Below are positions 43,387 to 51,253 of a stretch of 51,747 bases of DNA, one piece after another. Under the pieces are notes generated by a model. That model saw only the letters and a list, made by a program, of their open reading frames with translations. It was not told the origin of the DNA and did no database searches. The position numbers and the translations under genes were made by a program. Origin of the DNA: Rathayibacter rhapontici (lineage in GTDB: Bacteria > Actinomycetota > Actinomycetes > Actinomycetales > Microbacteriaceae); NCBI RefSeq assembly GCF_001995175.1, contig NZ_MUKN01000028.1, positions 1 through 51,747 on the forward strand, written 5' to 3'. Each line of letters begins with the position of its first letter. The stretch's first letter is position 1.

Positions 43387-43950
43387 TCAGAGGAGGGATC
43401 GCACGAGGCGGCCGACGACGGGCAGCTCGGTGAAGCCCTCGGAGGCGAGGAAGTGGCGGCCGCCGGGGACCACGTCGACCGGGGCGCCGAGCGCCGACGC
43501 CAGGGCGTCCGTCGCGGACGCAGGGACGAACGGGTCGTCGTCGGAGCGGACGAGGTGCACGGCGCCGAGGTGCGGGGCCGCCTCGGCGATCACGGCAGCC
43601 GGATCCTCTCCGAGGAATCCGTCGAGCGCCGGGAGGGCGGGCAGGTGCTCGGCGAAGCCCGACACCAGCACGGCGCCGTCGACGCGGGTGCCGGTGGCGG
43701 CGATGGCGCGCAGCGCGGTCACGCAGCCGAGGCTGTGCGCGACCACGACCAGGCGGCCCGGCCCCCGGGCGGCTCCCAGGGCCTCCGCGACGCTCGAGCG
43801 CCAGGCGGCCGCATCCGGAGCCATCGCGTCGGGCAGGACGACGCGCGTCACCGTCGCGCCGAGCGCCTCGGCCTCGCGCTCGAGCCACGGGAACCAGTGG
43901 GCCCGGACCGAGGCGCGGTAGCCGTGGACGATGAGCAGGCGCGAGGACAT
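43387..43950 (-). CDS. RBBP9/YdeN-type serine hydrolase
   Basis: This is a 187-residue small alpha/beta hydrolase. It begins MSSRLLIVHGYRASVRAHWF, has PWLEREAEALGATVTRVVLP, the nucleophile elbow VVVAHSLGCVTALRA (about 70-84), the acid region VRSDDDPFVPAS (about 135) and the final His in VPGGRHFLASEGF (about 163). These are the RBBP9/YdeN family features. It follows the M18 peptidase gene on the same strand. Its substrate is unknown. Confidence 0.86.
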   Translation of the reverse strand: MSSRLLIVHGYRASVRAHWFPWLEREAEALGATVTRVVLPDAMAPDAAAWRSSVAEALGAARGPGRLVVVAHSLGCVTALRAIAATGTRVDGAVLVSGFAEHLPALPALDGFLGEDPAAVIAEAAPHLGAVHLVRSDDDPFVPASATDALASALGAPVDVVPGGRHFLASEGFTELPVVGRLVRSLL

Positions 43951-43988
43951 GCGGGGGACAACGGCGCGGCGGCCGCGGGGATTCCCCG

Positions 43989-45275
43989 TCACGCCTCCGG
44001 GATGAAGAAGGCCTCGATCGCGCGGGCGAGCGCGACGAGGTCGTCGACGTGCGCGAGCTCGCGGGCGGAGTGCATCGAGAGCAGCGGCACGCCCACGTCG
44101 AGGGTCGAGATGCCGAGCCGGGTCGCGGTGAGGGGGCCGATGGTCGAGCCGCAGGGGACGGAGTTGTTCGAGACGAACTCCTGGTACTCGACTCCGGCCT
44201 GCGCGCAGACGCCCGCCCAGAGCGCGGCGCCCCGCGCATCCGTCGCGTAGCGCTGCGAGGCGTTGATCTTGAGCAGCGGACCGGAGCCCGCGACGGGGCG
44301 GTTCACGGGGTCGTGCTTGTCGGCGCGGTTCGGGTGCACGGAGTGGCCCGCGTCGGCCGACAGGCACCAGGACGCCGCGATCGCCCGGGCGCGCTCGTCG
44401 ACGCCGGCGCCGAGGGCGGCTCCGATGCGGGTCAGCACGTCCTCGAGGAACGGGCCGCTGGCTCCGGAGCGGCTCGCGGACCCGAGCTCCTCGTGGTCGA
44501 AGGCGGCGAGCACGCTGATGTGCCGCGGCTCCACGGGGGCGGCGCTCGCCGCGAGCAGGGCGACGAGACCGGCGTGGACCGAGCTCAGGTCGTCCATCCG
44601 GCCGGCCGCGAAGAGCGCGTCGTCGAGGCCGAAGCGGCGAGGCGGCTGGGTGTCGCAGGTCACGAGGTCGTAGCCGGCGATGTCGGACGCGTCGGCGAGC
44701 CCCGCCTCCGCGGCGAGCAGGTCGAGCAGGTCGACCTCGGAGGCGTCGCCGAGGCCGAACACCGGCACGGTGTGCTTCTGCCGGTCGAGGGTGAGGCCGT
44801 CGTTCTGCTCGCGGTCGAGGTGGATCGCGAGCTGCGGGATCCGGAGGAACGGCCCCGTGCGGACCAGAAGCTCCCTCCCGTCGCGGGTCACGACGCGACC
44901 GGCCAGCTCGAGCTCGCGGTCGAGCCAGGAGTTGAGCAGCGGTCCGCCGTAGACCTCGACGCCGGCCTGCAGCCAGCCCTCGGAGCCGATCGTGGGGTTC
45001 GGCTTGAGCGTGAACCCGGGGGAGTCGGTGTGCGCGCCGAGGATGCGGAACGGCGTCACGGCGTCGGCGGTGGCAGGGAGGTGCCACGCGATGATCGCGC
45101 CGTCGCGGACCACGTGGTACCGGCCGGGCGCGGTGGGCCACGCTTCGGTCTCGTCGAGAGCGACGGACCCGGCATCGGCGAGGCGGCGCGCGGTCTCGGC
45201 GGCGGCGTGGAAGGAGGAGGGGGAGGCCGTCAGGAAGTCGGCGAAATCGGCGATGCGGGCGTCACGATCGGTCAT
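43989..45275 (-). CDS. M18 family aminopeptidase
   Basis: This is a cytoplasmic dinuclear-zinc aminopeptidase of 428 residues, the usual length. Metal-binding and catalytic motifs are LGAHTDSPGFTLKPN (about 80-94), GRMDDLSSVHAG (about 226-237), AAFDHEELGSASRSGASGP (about 257-275) and VPLLSMHSARELAH (about 397-410). It trims N-terminal residues, often Asp or Glu, from peptides. TTCACT lies six bases before the ATG. It lies just downstream of an XRE-cupin gene. Confidence 0.93.
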   Translation of the reverse strand: MTDRDARIADFADFLTASPSSFHAAAETARRLADAGSVALDETEAWPTAPGRYHVVRDGAIIAWHLPATADAVTPFRILGAHTDSPGFTLKPNPTIGSEGWLQAGVEVYGGPLLNSWLDRELELAGRVVTRDGRELLVRTGPFLRIPQLAIHLDREQNDGLTLDRQKHTVPVFGLGDASEVDLLDLLAAEAGLADASDIAGYDLVTCDTQPPRRFGLDDALFAAGRMDDLSSVHAGLVALLAASAAPVEPRHISVLAAFDHEELGSASRSGASGPFLEDVLTRIGAALGAGVDERARAIAASWCLSADAGHSVHPNRADKHDPVNRPVAGSGPLLKINASQRYATDARGAALWAGVCAQAGVEYQEFVSNNSVPCGSTIGPLTATRLGISTLDVGVPLLSMHSARELAHVDDLVALARAIEAFFIPEA

Positions 45276-45311
45276 CCCTCCAGTGAACCACCCGCGCGGC
45301 GGCGGTCGGTC

Positions 45312-45863
45312 TCACCGCACGACGACGCGGACGACGGCGACGGAGCGCTCCGCTCCGGCGTTCACGTAGGAGTAGGGCCGGTCCGTCGAGAAGGCGACGT
45401 GCTGCCCGGCGGTCAGCGTCAGGTCCTCCTCCCCGTCGCGGGCGAGGAGGAGGGTGCCGTCGGTGACGAGCAGCATCTCGTGCCAGCCGTCGGGGTCGGG
45501 CTGCGCGTCGTAGCGCTCGCCCGGTCCGAGCGTCCAGGTCCAGAGCTGCGACTCCTCGCGGGAGGGGACCGAGGCGAGCAGGACCGCGACGCTCGCCGGA
45601 TCCGCGCCGCGCCAGGCCACCTCGCCGATCGACGTCGGGGAGCCGCCGGGTGCCGAGACGAGCGCGGTGAAGCTGGTGCCGAGCGCCTCGGCGAGGCGGT
45701 CGACACCGGTCAAGCTGATGTTGGCCTCCCCGGCCTCGACGTTGACGATCGTGCGCCGGCTGATGCCCGAGCGCTCCGCGAGCGCGGCCTGGCTGAGCCC
45801 CGCGAGCAGCCGGGCCCTCCGGAGGTTACCGCCGACGTGGGCGAGGACCGAGGACGGTTGCAT
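45312..45863 (-). CDS. XRE-family regulator with C-terminal cupin
   Basis: This is a 183-residue regulator. The helix-turn-helix is LRRARLLAGLSQAALAERSG then ISRRTIVNVEAGEANISLTG (about 17-56). The cupin sensor is at about 105-180 (WHEMLLVTDGTLLLARDGEE, then TAGQHVAFSTDRPYSYVNAG). It is divergent from the EamA exporter gene with 31 bp between start codons, filled by a dyad operator. It probably represses itself and the exporter. Confidence 0.88.
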   Translation of the reverse strand: MQPSSVLAHVGGNLRRARLLAGLSQAALAERSGISRRTIVNVEAGEANISLTGVDRLAEALGTSFTALVSAPGGSPTSIGEVAWRGADPASVAVLLASVPSREESQLWTWTLGPGERYDAQPDPDGWHEMLLVTDGTLLLARDGEEDLTLTAGQHVAFSTDRPYSYVNAGAERSVAVVRVVVR

Positions 45864-45870
45864 GCGCACT

Positions 45871-45896
45871 ATTCTGCACCCTAAAGTGTGCAGAAT
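45871..45896. promoter_or_regulatory. Dyad operator of the XRE-cupin/EamA divergon
   Basis: ATTCTGCAC (45871-45879) and GTGCAGAAT (45888-45896) are a perfect 9-bp inverted repeat. The 8-bp spacer contains the start of TAAAGT (45882-45887), the plus-strand -10 seven bases before ATG 45895, and overlaps TAGGGT on the minus strand. Binding would block both promoters. Confidence 0.75.
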
Positions 45897-46841
45897 GCTG
45901 CACTTCCCGCTCCTCCGCTCCCTCCGGTTCTCGAAGCCCGAGTGGGCGCTCATCGGCATCACCGCGGTCTGGGGCGGGACCTTCCTCGCCGTGCACGTGG
46001 CGATGGAGCACAGCGGTCCGCTGTTCTTCGTCGGGCTCCGCTTCGTCGTCGCGGGCCTGATCAGCGCCCTCGTCTTCCGTCGGACGCTGCGCGGGATGCG
46101 GCGGATCGACCTCGGTGCGGGCGCGGCGATCGGGGCGATGATCGCGCTCGGCTACGGGCTCCAGACCTCCGGCCTCCAGACGATCCCGAGCAGCACCTCC
46201 GCGTTCCTCACCGCCCTGTACGTGCCCCTGGTGCCGCTGCTGCAGTGGGTCGTGTTCCGCCGGCGACCGCGGGTCCTGACCCTGGTCGGGGTCGCGCTGG
46301 CCTTCGTCGGGCTCCTCTTCGTCGCCGGGCCGCAGCCGGGAGTCGCGCTGGGGGCGGGCGAGATCGCGACGCTCGTCAGCACCGTCCCGATCGCCGCCGA
46401 GATCATCCTGATCAGCGTCTTCGCCGGCCGCGTCGACCTCGGGCGCGTGACCGTGGTGCAGCTGCTCGTCGCGGGCGGCTCGCGTTCGCGGCCATGCCCG
46501 TCGCGGGGGAGGCGATCCCCGCGTTCTCCTGGGTGTGGCTCGTCGCCGCCCTCGCCCTGGGGGCGAGCAGCTGCCTCATCCAGCTCACGATGAACTGGGC
46601 TCAGCGCTCCGTCTCGCCCAGCCGCGCGACGATCATCTACGCCGCGGAGCCGGTCTGGGGAGGGGTCGTCGGCCGCCTCGCCGGCGAGCGGCTGCCCGGT
46701 CTCGCGCTGGTCGGCGCCGCGCTGATCGTGGCGGGGACGATCGTGAGCGAGCTGCGGCCGCGCGCCTCGCGCGATCCGGGAGCGGAGCGCGCGGGCGGCG
46801 ACTCCGTCGAGAACGCGGCGACGGACCGGGCCCCCGCCTGA
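45895..46841 (+). CDS. EamA/DMT family transporter, one-base frameshift
   Basis: This is a ten-helix exporter of the drug/metabolite transporter superfamily. First EamA repeat: WALIGITAVWGGTFLAVHVA, FVGLRFVVAGLISALVFRR, GLQTSGLQTIPSSTSAFLTA. Second repeat, after the shift: AFSWVWLVAALALGASSCLI then ATIIYAAEPVWGGVVGRLAG. Adding one base near 46475 gives 315 residues. The ATG lies inside the operator dyad. Efflux of an amino acid or metabolite, sensed by the cupin regulator, is likely but unproved. Confidence 0.87.
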
Positions 46842-46884
46842 CGGCGCCGCGTCTGCGGAGGGCGACGAGGCGACAGGGCCGGGG

Positions 46885-48048
46885 TCAGCTCGACTTCAGC
46901 GCCTCGCGGAGCGTCACCCGCGAGCCCATCCGCAGCAGCGAGTTCGTGTAGATCGTGCTCGCCACGGCCATCACGGCGGTCGTCGCGACGATGAGGAGCG
47001 CGAGCGAGACGAGCGGCTCCCACCAGTCGGCCTCGCCGAAGAACAGGCGCACCGGCATCGCCACGGGAGCGCTGAACGGCACGTACGACAGGATCGTCAT
47101 GACGAGCGCGTTGTCGCCGAAGAGCACGACGCCGAAGTACGGGACCATCACGAGCATCATCGCCGGGGTCATCACCGAGCCCGTGTCCTCCTGCCGCGAG
47201 ACCAGGGCGGCACCGGCGGCGAAGACGCTCGCGACCAGGACGAATCCGAAGACGAAGAAGACGACGAACCAGATCAGCGGAGCCGACAGCAGATCGAGCA
47301 GCTCGGTCTGGCCGGTGATCGCCAGCCCGAGGGCGGACGCGGCGGCGATGGCGGCCGCGGTGCCGACTCCGATCACCGAGTTGCCGAGGATCTTGCCGGC
47401 GAGCAGCGCTCGAGCGGGCACCGCGGCGAGCAGGATCTCGACTATCCGCGACTGCTTCTCCTGGACCGTGTTCTGCATGATCGTCGCTCCCGAGCCGAGG
47501 ACGGCGAGCATGAAGACCAGGCCGAAGGCGAGCCCGATGAGCGTGCGCAGACCGGAAGGCGTCTCGGAGGGGTCGAGGAGGGCGACCTCGGGGCTGACGG
47601 ACAGGGCCGAGACCAGGTCCTCGGGCGCCTCGTCGAGGGCGACGATCGAGAAGCCGAGGGCGGAGTCGTCGGGGAGGAGAGCGGCATCGACCGTTCCGTC
47701 GCGGACCAGGTCCTCCGCGTCGGCCTGCGTGGCGACCTCGGTGATCTCGAGGGTGTCCGCGCCGGTGACGGCGGAGGGCACGGATCCGACGACCGCGACC
47801 GGAGTCGCCTCGGCGGTGCGGTTCCCCAGCACGCTGTAGAGGACGATGCCGCCGATCACCAGGACGAGGGTGATCACGGTCGAGACGAGGAACGCCTTCG
47901 AGCGCACCTGCGAGAGGATCTCGCGCTCGGCGACGAGGAGCGTCGCGCCCCAGGTGCCGAGCCGCGCGTCGCGGGGGGCGTCCGAGCGAGGGGTGCCGCC
48001 GGTCGCGGGGGTGCTGGTGCTGGTGCTGGTGCTGGTGCTGGTGCTCAT
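46885..48048 (-). CDS. ABC-2 type transporter permease, NatB-like
   Basis: This is a 387-residue membrane subunit of an ABC exporter. One helix near residues 50-72 (VSTVITLVLVIGGIVLYSVL) is followed by a 110-residue outer domain and then five or six helices (LIGLAFGLVFMLAVLGSGAT, LIWFVVFFVFGFVLVASVFA, SLALLIVATTAVMAVASTIY). EKQSRIVEILLAAVPARALL is typical of NatB-like subunits. The first residues are an (ST)n run encoded by six GGTGCT repeats. It is coupled to the ATPase gene as TGATG. Confidence 0.9.
   Translation of the reverse strand: MSTSTSTSTSTSTPATGGTPRSDAPRDARLGTWGATLLVAEREILSQVRSKAFLVSTVITLVLVIGGIVLYSVLGNRTAEATPVAVVGSVPSAVTGADTLEITEVATQADAEDLVRDGTVDAALLPDDSALGFSIVALDEAPEDLVSALSVSPEVALLDPSETPSGLRTLIGLAFGLVFMLAVLGSGATIMQNTVQEKQSRIVEILLAAVPARALLAGKILGNSVIGVGTAAAIAAASALGLAITGQTELLDLLSAPLIWFVVFFVFGFVLVASVFAAGAALVSRQEDTGSVMTPAMMLVMVPYFGVVLFGDNALVMTILSYVPFSAPVAMPVRLFFGEADWWEPLVSLALLIVATTAVMAVASTIYTNSLLRMGSRVTLREALKSS
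48010..48045. repeat. Hexanucleotide tandem repeat in the permease start
   Basis: Six perfect copies of GGTGCT (plus strand) encode the Ser-Thr run directly after the start codon on the minus strand. Copy changes keep the frame. Confidence 0.9.
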
Positions 48049-48965
48049 CAGGCTGCTGCTCTCTCATCGGCACCCGAGGGTGCGCTGACCACGATGTCCC
48101 GGAAGATCTCTCCGAGGGTCGGCCTCACCGGCCGGAAGGACGACACGGTGCCCCGCTCGACCGCGGCGCGCAGGACGGCGTCGGCGGCGGCCGCATCGGC
48201 GTGGAAGAGGGCCGACGTCCCGGCGAGCTCGGCCACCTCCACGCCGGGCAGGCCGCGGATCCAGCCCACGTCGCCGCTCATCTCGAGCGACCAGCGGTCG
48301 CCGGAGTGCTGATCGCGCAGGGCCTCGCGCTCGCCGGCCGCCTGCACCCTGCCGCCCGCGATGATGACCAGGTCGTCGCAGAGCCGCTCGACCACGTCGA
48401 GCTGGTGGGAGGAGAACAGCACCGGCACTCCGCGTGCCGCGTGCTCGGCGATCACGGCCACGACCTCGTCGACGGCCAGCGGATCGAGCCCCGAGAACGG
48501 CTCGTCCATGATCAGCACGTCCGGGTCGTGCACGAGCGCCGCGGCGACCTGCACGCGCTGCTGGTTGCCCAGCGACAGCGCCTCGAGCTTGTCCCGACGG
48601 CGCTCGATGAGTCCGAGCCGCTCGAGCAGGTCGTCGCCGCGCTGCACGGCGGTCGCTTTGTCGATGCCGTGCAGCCGCGCGAGGTAGGCCAGCTGCTCGC
48701 CGATCTCCATCTTCGGGTAGAGGCCGCGCTCCTCCGGCATGTAGCCGAAGCCGTGCAGAGCCGCCTGGCCCACGGGCGCGCCGTCGAGGGTCACGGTGCC
48801 GGAGTCGGGGCGGAGGACCCCGAGGATCATCCGCATGGTCGTGGTCTTGCCGGCGCCGTTGCCTCCGACGAAGCCGGTGAGGCGCCCTCGGCCCACGTCG
48901 AAGCTGACGTCGTCGACGACGCGGCGCTCGCCGAAACTGCGACTGATGTTCTGCACGCTGAGCAT
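48048..48965 (-). CDS. ABC transporter ATP-binding protein, NatA-like
   Basis: This is a 305-residue ATPase, partner of the permease gene. It has Walker A GFVGGNGAGKTTT (about 32-44), the Q-loop region GYMPEERGLYPKM (about 74-86), signature LSLGNQQRVQVAAALV (about 130-145; LGNQQ replaces the usual SGGQ), Walker B LIMDEPFSGLDP and H-loop SSHQLD. The C-terminal domain ends FRPVRPTLGEIFRDIVV. Cargo may be Na+ or a small compound. The downstream two-component system might sense stress linked to it, but this is inference. Confidence 0.91.
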   Translation of the reverse strand: MLSVQNISRSFGERRVVDDVSFDVGRGRLTGFVGGNGAGKTTTMRMILGVLRPDSGTVTLDGAPVGQAALHGFGYMPEERGLYPKMEIGEQLAYLARLHGIDKATAVQRGDDLLERLGLIERRRDKLEALSLGNQQRVQVAAALVHDPDVLIMDEPFSGLDPLAVDEVVAVIAEHAARGVPVLFSSHQLDVVERLCDDLVIIAGGRVQAAGEREALRDQHSGDRWSLEMSGDVGWIRGLPGVEVAELAGTSALFHADAAAADAVLRAAVERGTVSSFRPVRPTLGEIFRDIVVSAPSGADERAAA

Positions 48966-49071
48966 GCGACCTCCCCGGATCCGTTGACACCTCCACGCTA
49001 GAAGCGGGCCGCGGGGAGCGCTTCCGGCCCGGGGGTGAACCCGTCTCTCCGCCTCGGGACGGAGGGAGGGC

Positions 49072-49731
49072 TCAGCCGACGAGGCCGGACCGGTAGGCGT
49101 AGACGACCGCCTGCACCCGGTCGCGCAGGTCGAGCTTCATCAGCACGTTCGACACGTGCGTCTTCACGGTGGCGCGGCCGACTCCGAGCAGGTCGGCGAT
49201 CTCGTCGTTCGAGAGCCCCTGCGCCATCAGCCGCAGCACCTCGACCTCGCGCGGGGTCAGCTGCTCGGGCTCGGGCCTGCTCGGCGCGGACGTCCGCCCC
49301 CGGGCGGCCACCGCGCGCTCGATCACCGCGCGGGTCAGCTCGGGCGCGAGCAGCGCCTCCCCGGCCGCGATCGCCCGCACCCCGTAGACCAGGTGCTCCG
49401 GAGGCGAGTTCTTCAGCAGGAACCCGCTCGCTCCGGCGTCGAGCGCCTCGAGCAGGTAGTCCTCGCGGTCGAAGGTGGTCAGCATGAGCACGCGCACCGG
49501 CGTCCCCGGATCGGCGAGCAGCCGCCGGGTCGCCTCGATCCCGCCGATGCCCGGCATCTCGACGTCCATGCACACGACGTCGGGGCGGGTCCTCGCGACG
49601 AGCTCCAGGGCCTCCTCGCCGCTGGAGGCCTCGCCGACGACGTCGATGCCGGGCTGCACCGAGAGGATCGTGCTGATGCCCTGACGCATGAGGGCGTGGT
49701 CGTCGACGAGGACGACTCGGACATCGCTCAT
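49072..49731 (-). CDS. NarL/LuxR-type response regulator
   Basis: This is a 219-residue two-component regulator. The receiver domain has VVLVDDHALMRQGI (acidic pair, about 6-19), phospho-acceptor Asp in DVVCMDVEMPG (about 54) and LLKNSPPEHL (Lys, about 106). The LuxR helix-turn-helix is LTPREVEVLRLMAQGLSNDE then IADLLGVGRATVKTHVSNVL (about 150-190). ATG 49731 overlaps the kinase stop (ATGA). Confidence 0.95.
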   Translation of the reverse strand: MSDVRVVLVDDHALMRQGISTILSVQPGIDVVGEASSGEEALELVARTRPDVVCMDVEMPGIGGIEATRRLLADPGTPVRVLMLTTFDREDYLLEALDAGASGFLLKNSPPEHLVYGVRAIAAGEALLAPELTRAVIERAVAARGRTSAPSRPEPEQLTPREVEVLRLMAQGLSNDEIADLLGVGRATVKTHVSNVLMKLDLRDRVQAVVYAYRSGLVG

Positions 49732-50996
49732 GCCGCCACCCCCAGGGGGACGGCGACGCGGACGACCCAGCCGGAGCCGGCGCGCGGCCCCGCCTCGAGC
49801 ACGCCGTCCAGCGTGGCCGCGCGCTCGCGCATGCCGACGAGGCCCAGGCCTCCGTTGCGCTGGCGGGGGCCCGGGCGGCCGAGTCCGTCGTCGGCGACCT
49901 CGAGCTCGACGGCGTCCTCGCCGTAGCGCACGTGCACCCGCGCCCTCGTGCCGGGCCCGGCGTGCTTGAGCACGTTCGTCAGCGACTCCTGGGCGATGCG
50001 GTAGAGGTTCAGCCCGACCAGCGGCGGCACGTCGAACGGCTCGCCGACCTGCTCGAGCGTCACCCGCAGCCCGGCAGCCTCGGCGTCGGCGATCAGCGCG
50101 GGGAGGGAGTCGAGGCCGAGCGACGCGGTGACCGGGTCGAGTACGGACTCCTCGTCGCGGAGCGTGCCGAGCAGCTGGTACAGCTCGCCGACCGCCGCGC
50201 GCGACGTGCCCTCGAGGGCCTCGAGCTGCCCGCGGGCCCGGTCGGGGTCGGAGTCGAGCAGGGTCCGCGCCGCCGCCGCCTGGACCCCCATGAGCGAGAC
50301 GTGGTGGGCCACCGCGTCGTGCAGCTCCCGGGCGATGCGGAGCCGTTCGATCGTGATGGCCTGCCGCGCGACCTTCGCCTGCTCGTCCTCGAGCTGCCGG
50401 GTGCGGAGGTCGGTCAGGGCCCGCTGGCGCGCCGAGGCCCAGGCGTGGTTCCCGAACCACCAGGCCCCGGCGAAGTAGAGGATGTTGATCAGGATCTGCT
50501 GGAGGAGGTACGCGGCGACGGGCGTGAGCGCGCCGATGCCCGCGCCCTCGAACTCGAGGTCCTGCGTGCTCGCGCGGAAGAACGTCACGAGCAGCCACAC
50601 GGCCATGACGATCACCAGCACGCCGCGCGTCCAGTCGGCCCGCGCCCGCCTCGGCTCCCAGGCCCCGACGGTGTACATCGCCATGAAGAGGGCGATGTTG
50701 CTGATGGTCAGCTCGGGCACGCGCAGCTCGCCGACCAGCAGGAACGCCAGCGAGGTGACGGCGAGGACGGGCACCGGGGCACTGCGGCGGAAGGCGAGCG
50801 GCAGGATCACGAGGGCGAGGAGGCCGATGCTCAGCGCCGGCTCGGCGCCGTCCGGGTACATCCCGATCGCGCGGCCGAGGACCAGCGAGAGGATCGAGGC
50901 GCCGAACAGGGCGGCGGCGGTCGCGGCGTCGGGCCGGCGCTGATCGGCCGTCACCGACGGCCTCCGCCACTGGCGCGAATCGGGATCGGCTGTCAT
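49728..50996 (-). CDS. Sensor histidine kinase, HisKA_3 (NarX/DesK-like)
   Basis: This is a 422-residue membrane kinase. Five or six hydrophobic segments occupy about residues 25-190 (LFGASILSLVLGRAIG, LSIGLLALVILPLAF, GVLVIVMAVWLLVTFF). A linker coiled coil follows. The phospho-acceptor His is in IARELHDAVAHHVSLMGVQA (about 224), and the ATPase domain has NLYRIAQESLTNVLKHAGPG then GGLGLVGMRERAATLDG. There is no large outer sensor domain, so it probably senses the membrane itself. TAGATT lies nine bases before the ATG. Confidence 0.95.
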   Translation of the reverse strand: MTADPDSRQWRRPSVTADQRRPDAATAAALFGASILSLVLGRAIGMYPDGAEPALSIGLLALVILPLAFRRSAPVPVLAVTSLAFLLVGELRVPELTISNIALFMAMYTVGAWEPRRARADWTRGVLVIVMAVWLLVTFFRASTQDLEFEGAGIGALTPVAAYLLQQILINILYFAGAWWFGNHAWASARQRALTDLRTRQLEDEQAKVARQAITIERLRIARELHDAVAHHVSLMGVQAAAARTLLDSDPDRARGQLEALEGTSRAAVGELYQLLGTLRDEESVLDPVTASLGLDSLPALIADAEAAGLRVTLEQVGEPFDVPPLVGLNLYRIAQESLTNVLKHAGPGTRARVHVRYGEDAVELEVADDGLGRPGPRQRNGGLGLVGMRERAATLDGVLEAGPRAGSGWVVRVAVPLGVAA

Positions 50997-51253
50997 CTCG
51001 CGGTCAATCTACCGGGACACTGCCGTGGCTGCCGGGACGGGAGGGAGGGCGACGATCAGCGCGACTCCGGCCCTGTGCCGATCGGCGCTCCGGCGGAGGA
51101 GGGCTCTCTGGGAGGAGGCTCGGAGAACGGGAATCCGTACCCCCCGACAAGGGCGAGCGTGTACCTTCCGCGTTCCCGTGGCGCGGCTGCACTCCTACTG
51201 TGAGGCGACCGCGGGCATCGGCTCCCGGCAGCAGCCGCCAGGAGTAGCAGCGC
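50997..51253. other. Divergent spacer between the kinase and the secreted-protein gene
   Basis: 257 bp with no ORF features. Possible promoters lie at both ends (TAGATT near the kinase; CTACTGTGAGG about 50 bases before the next gene). No dyad operator is obvious. Confidence 0.4.
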
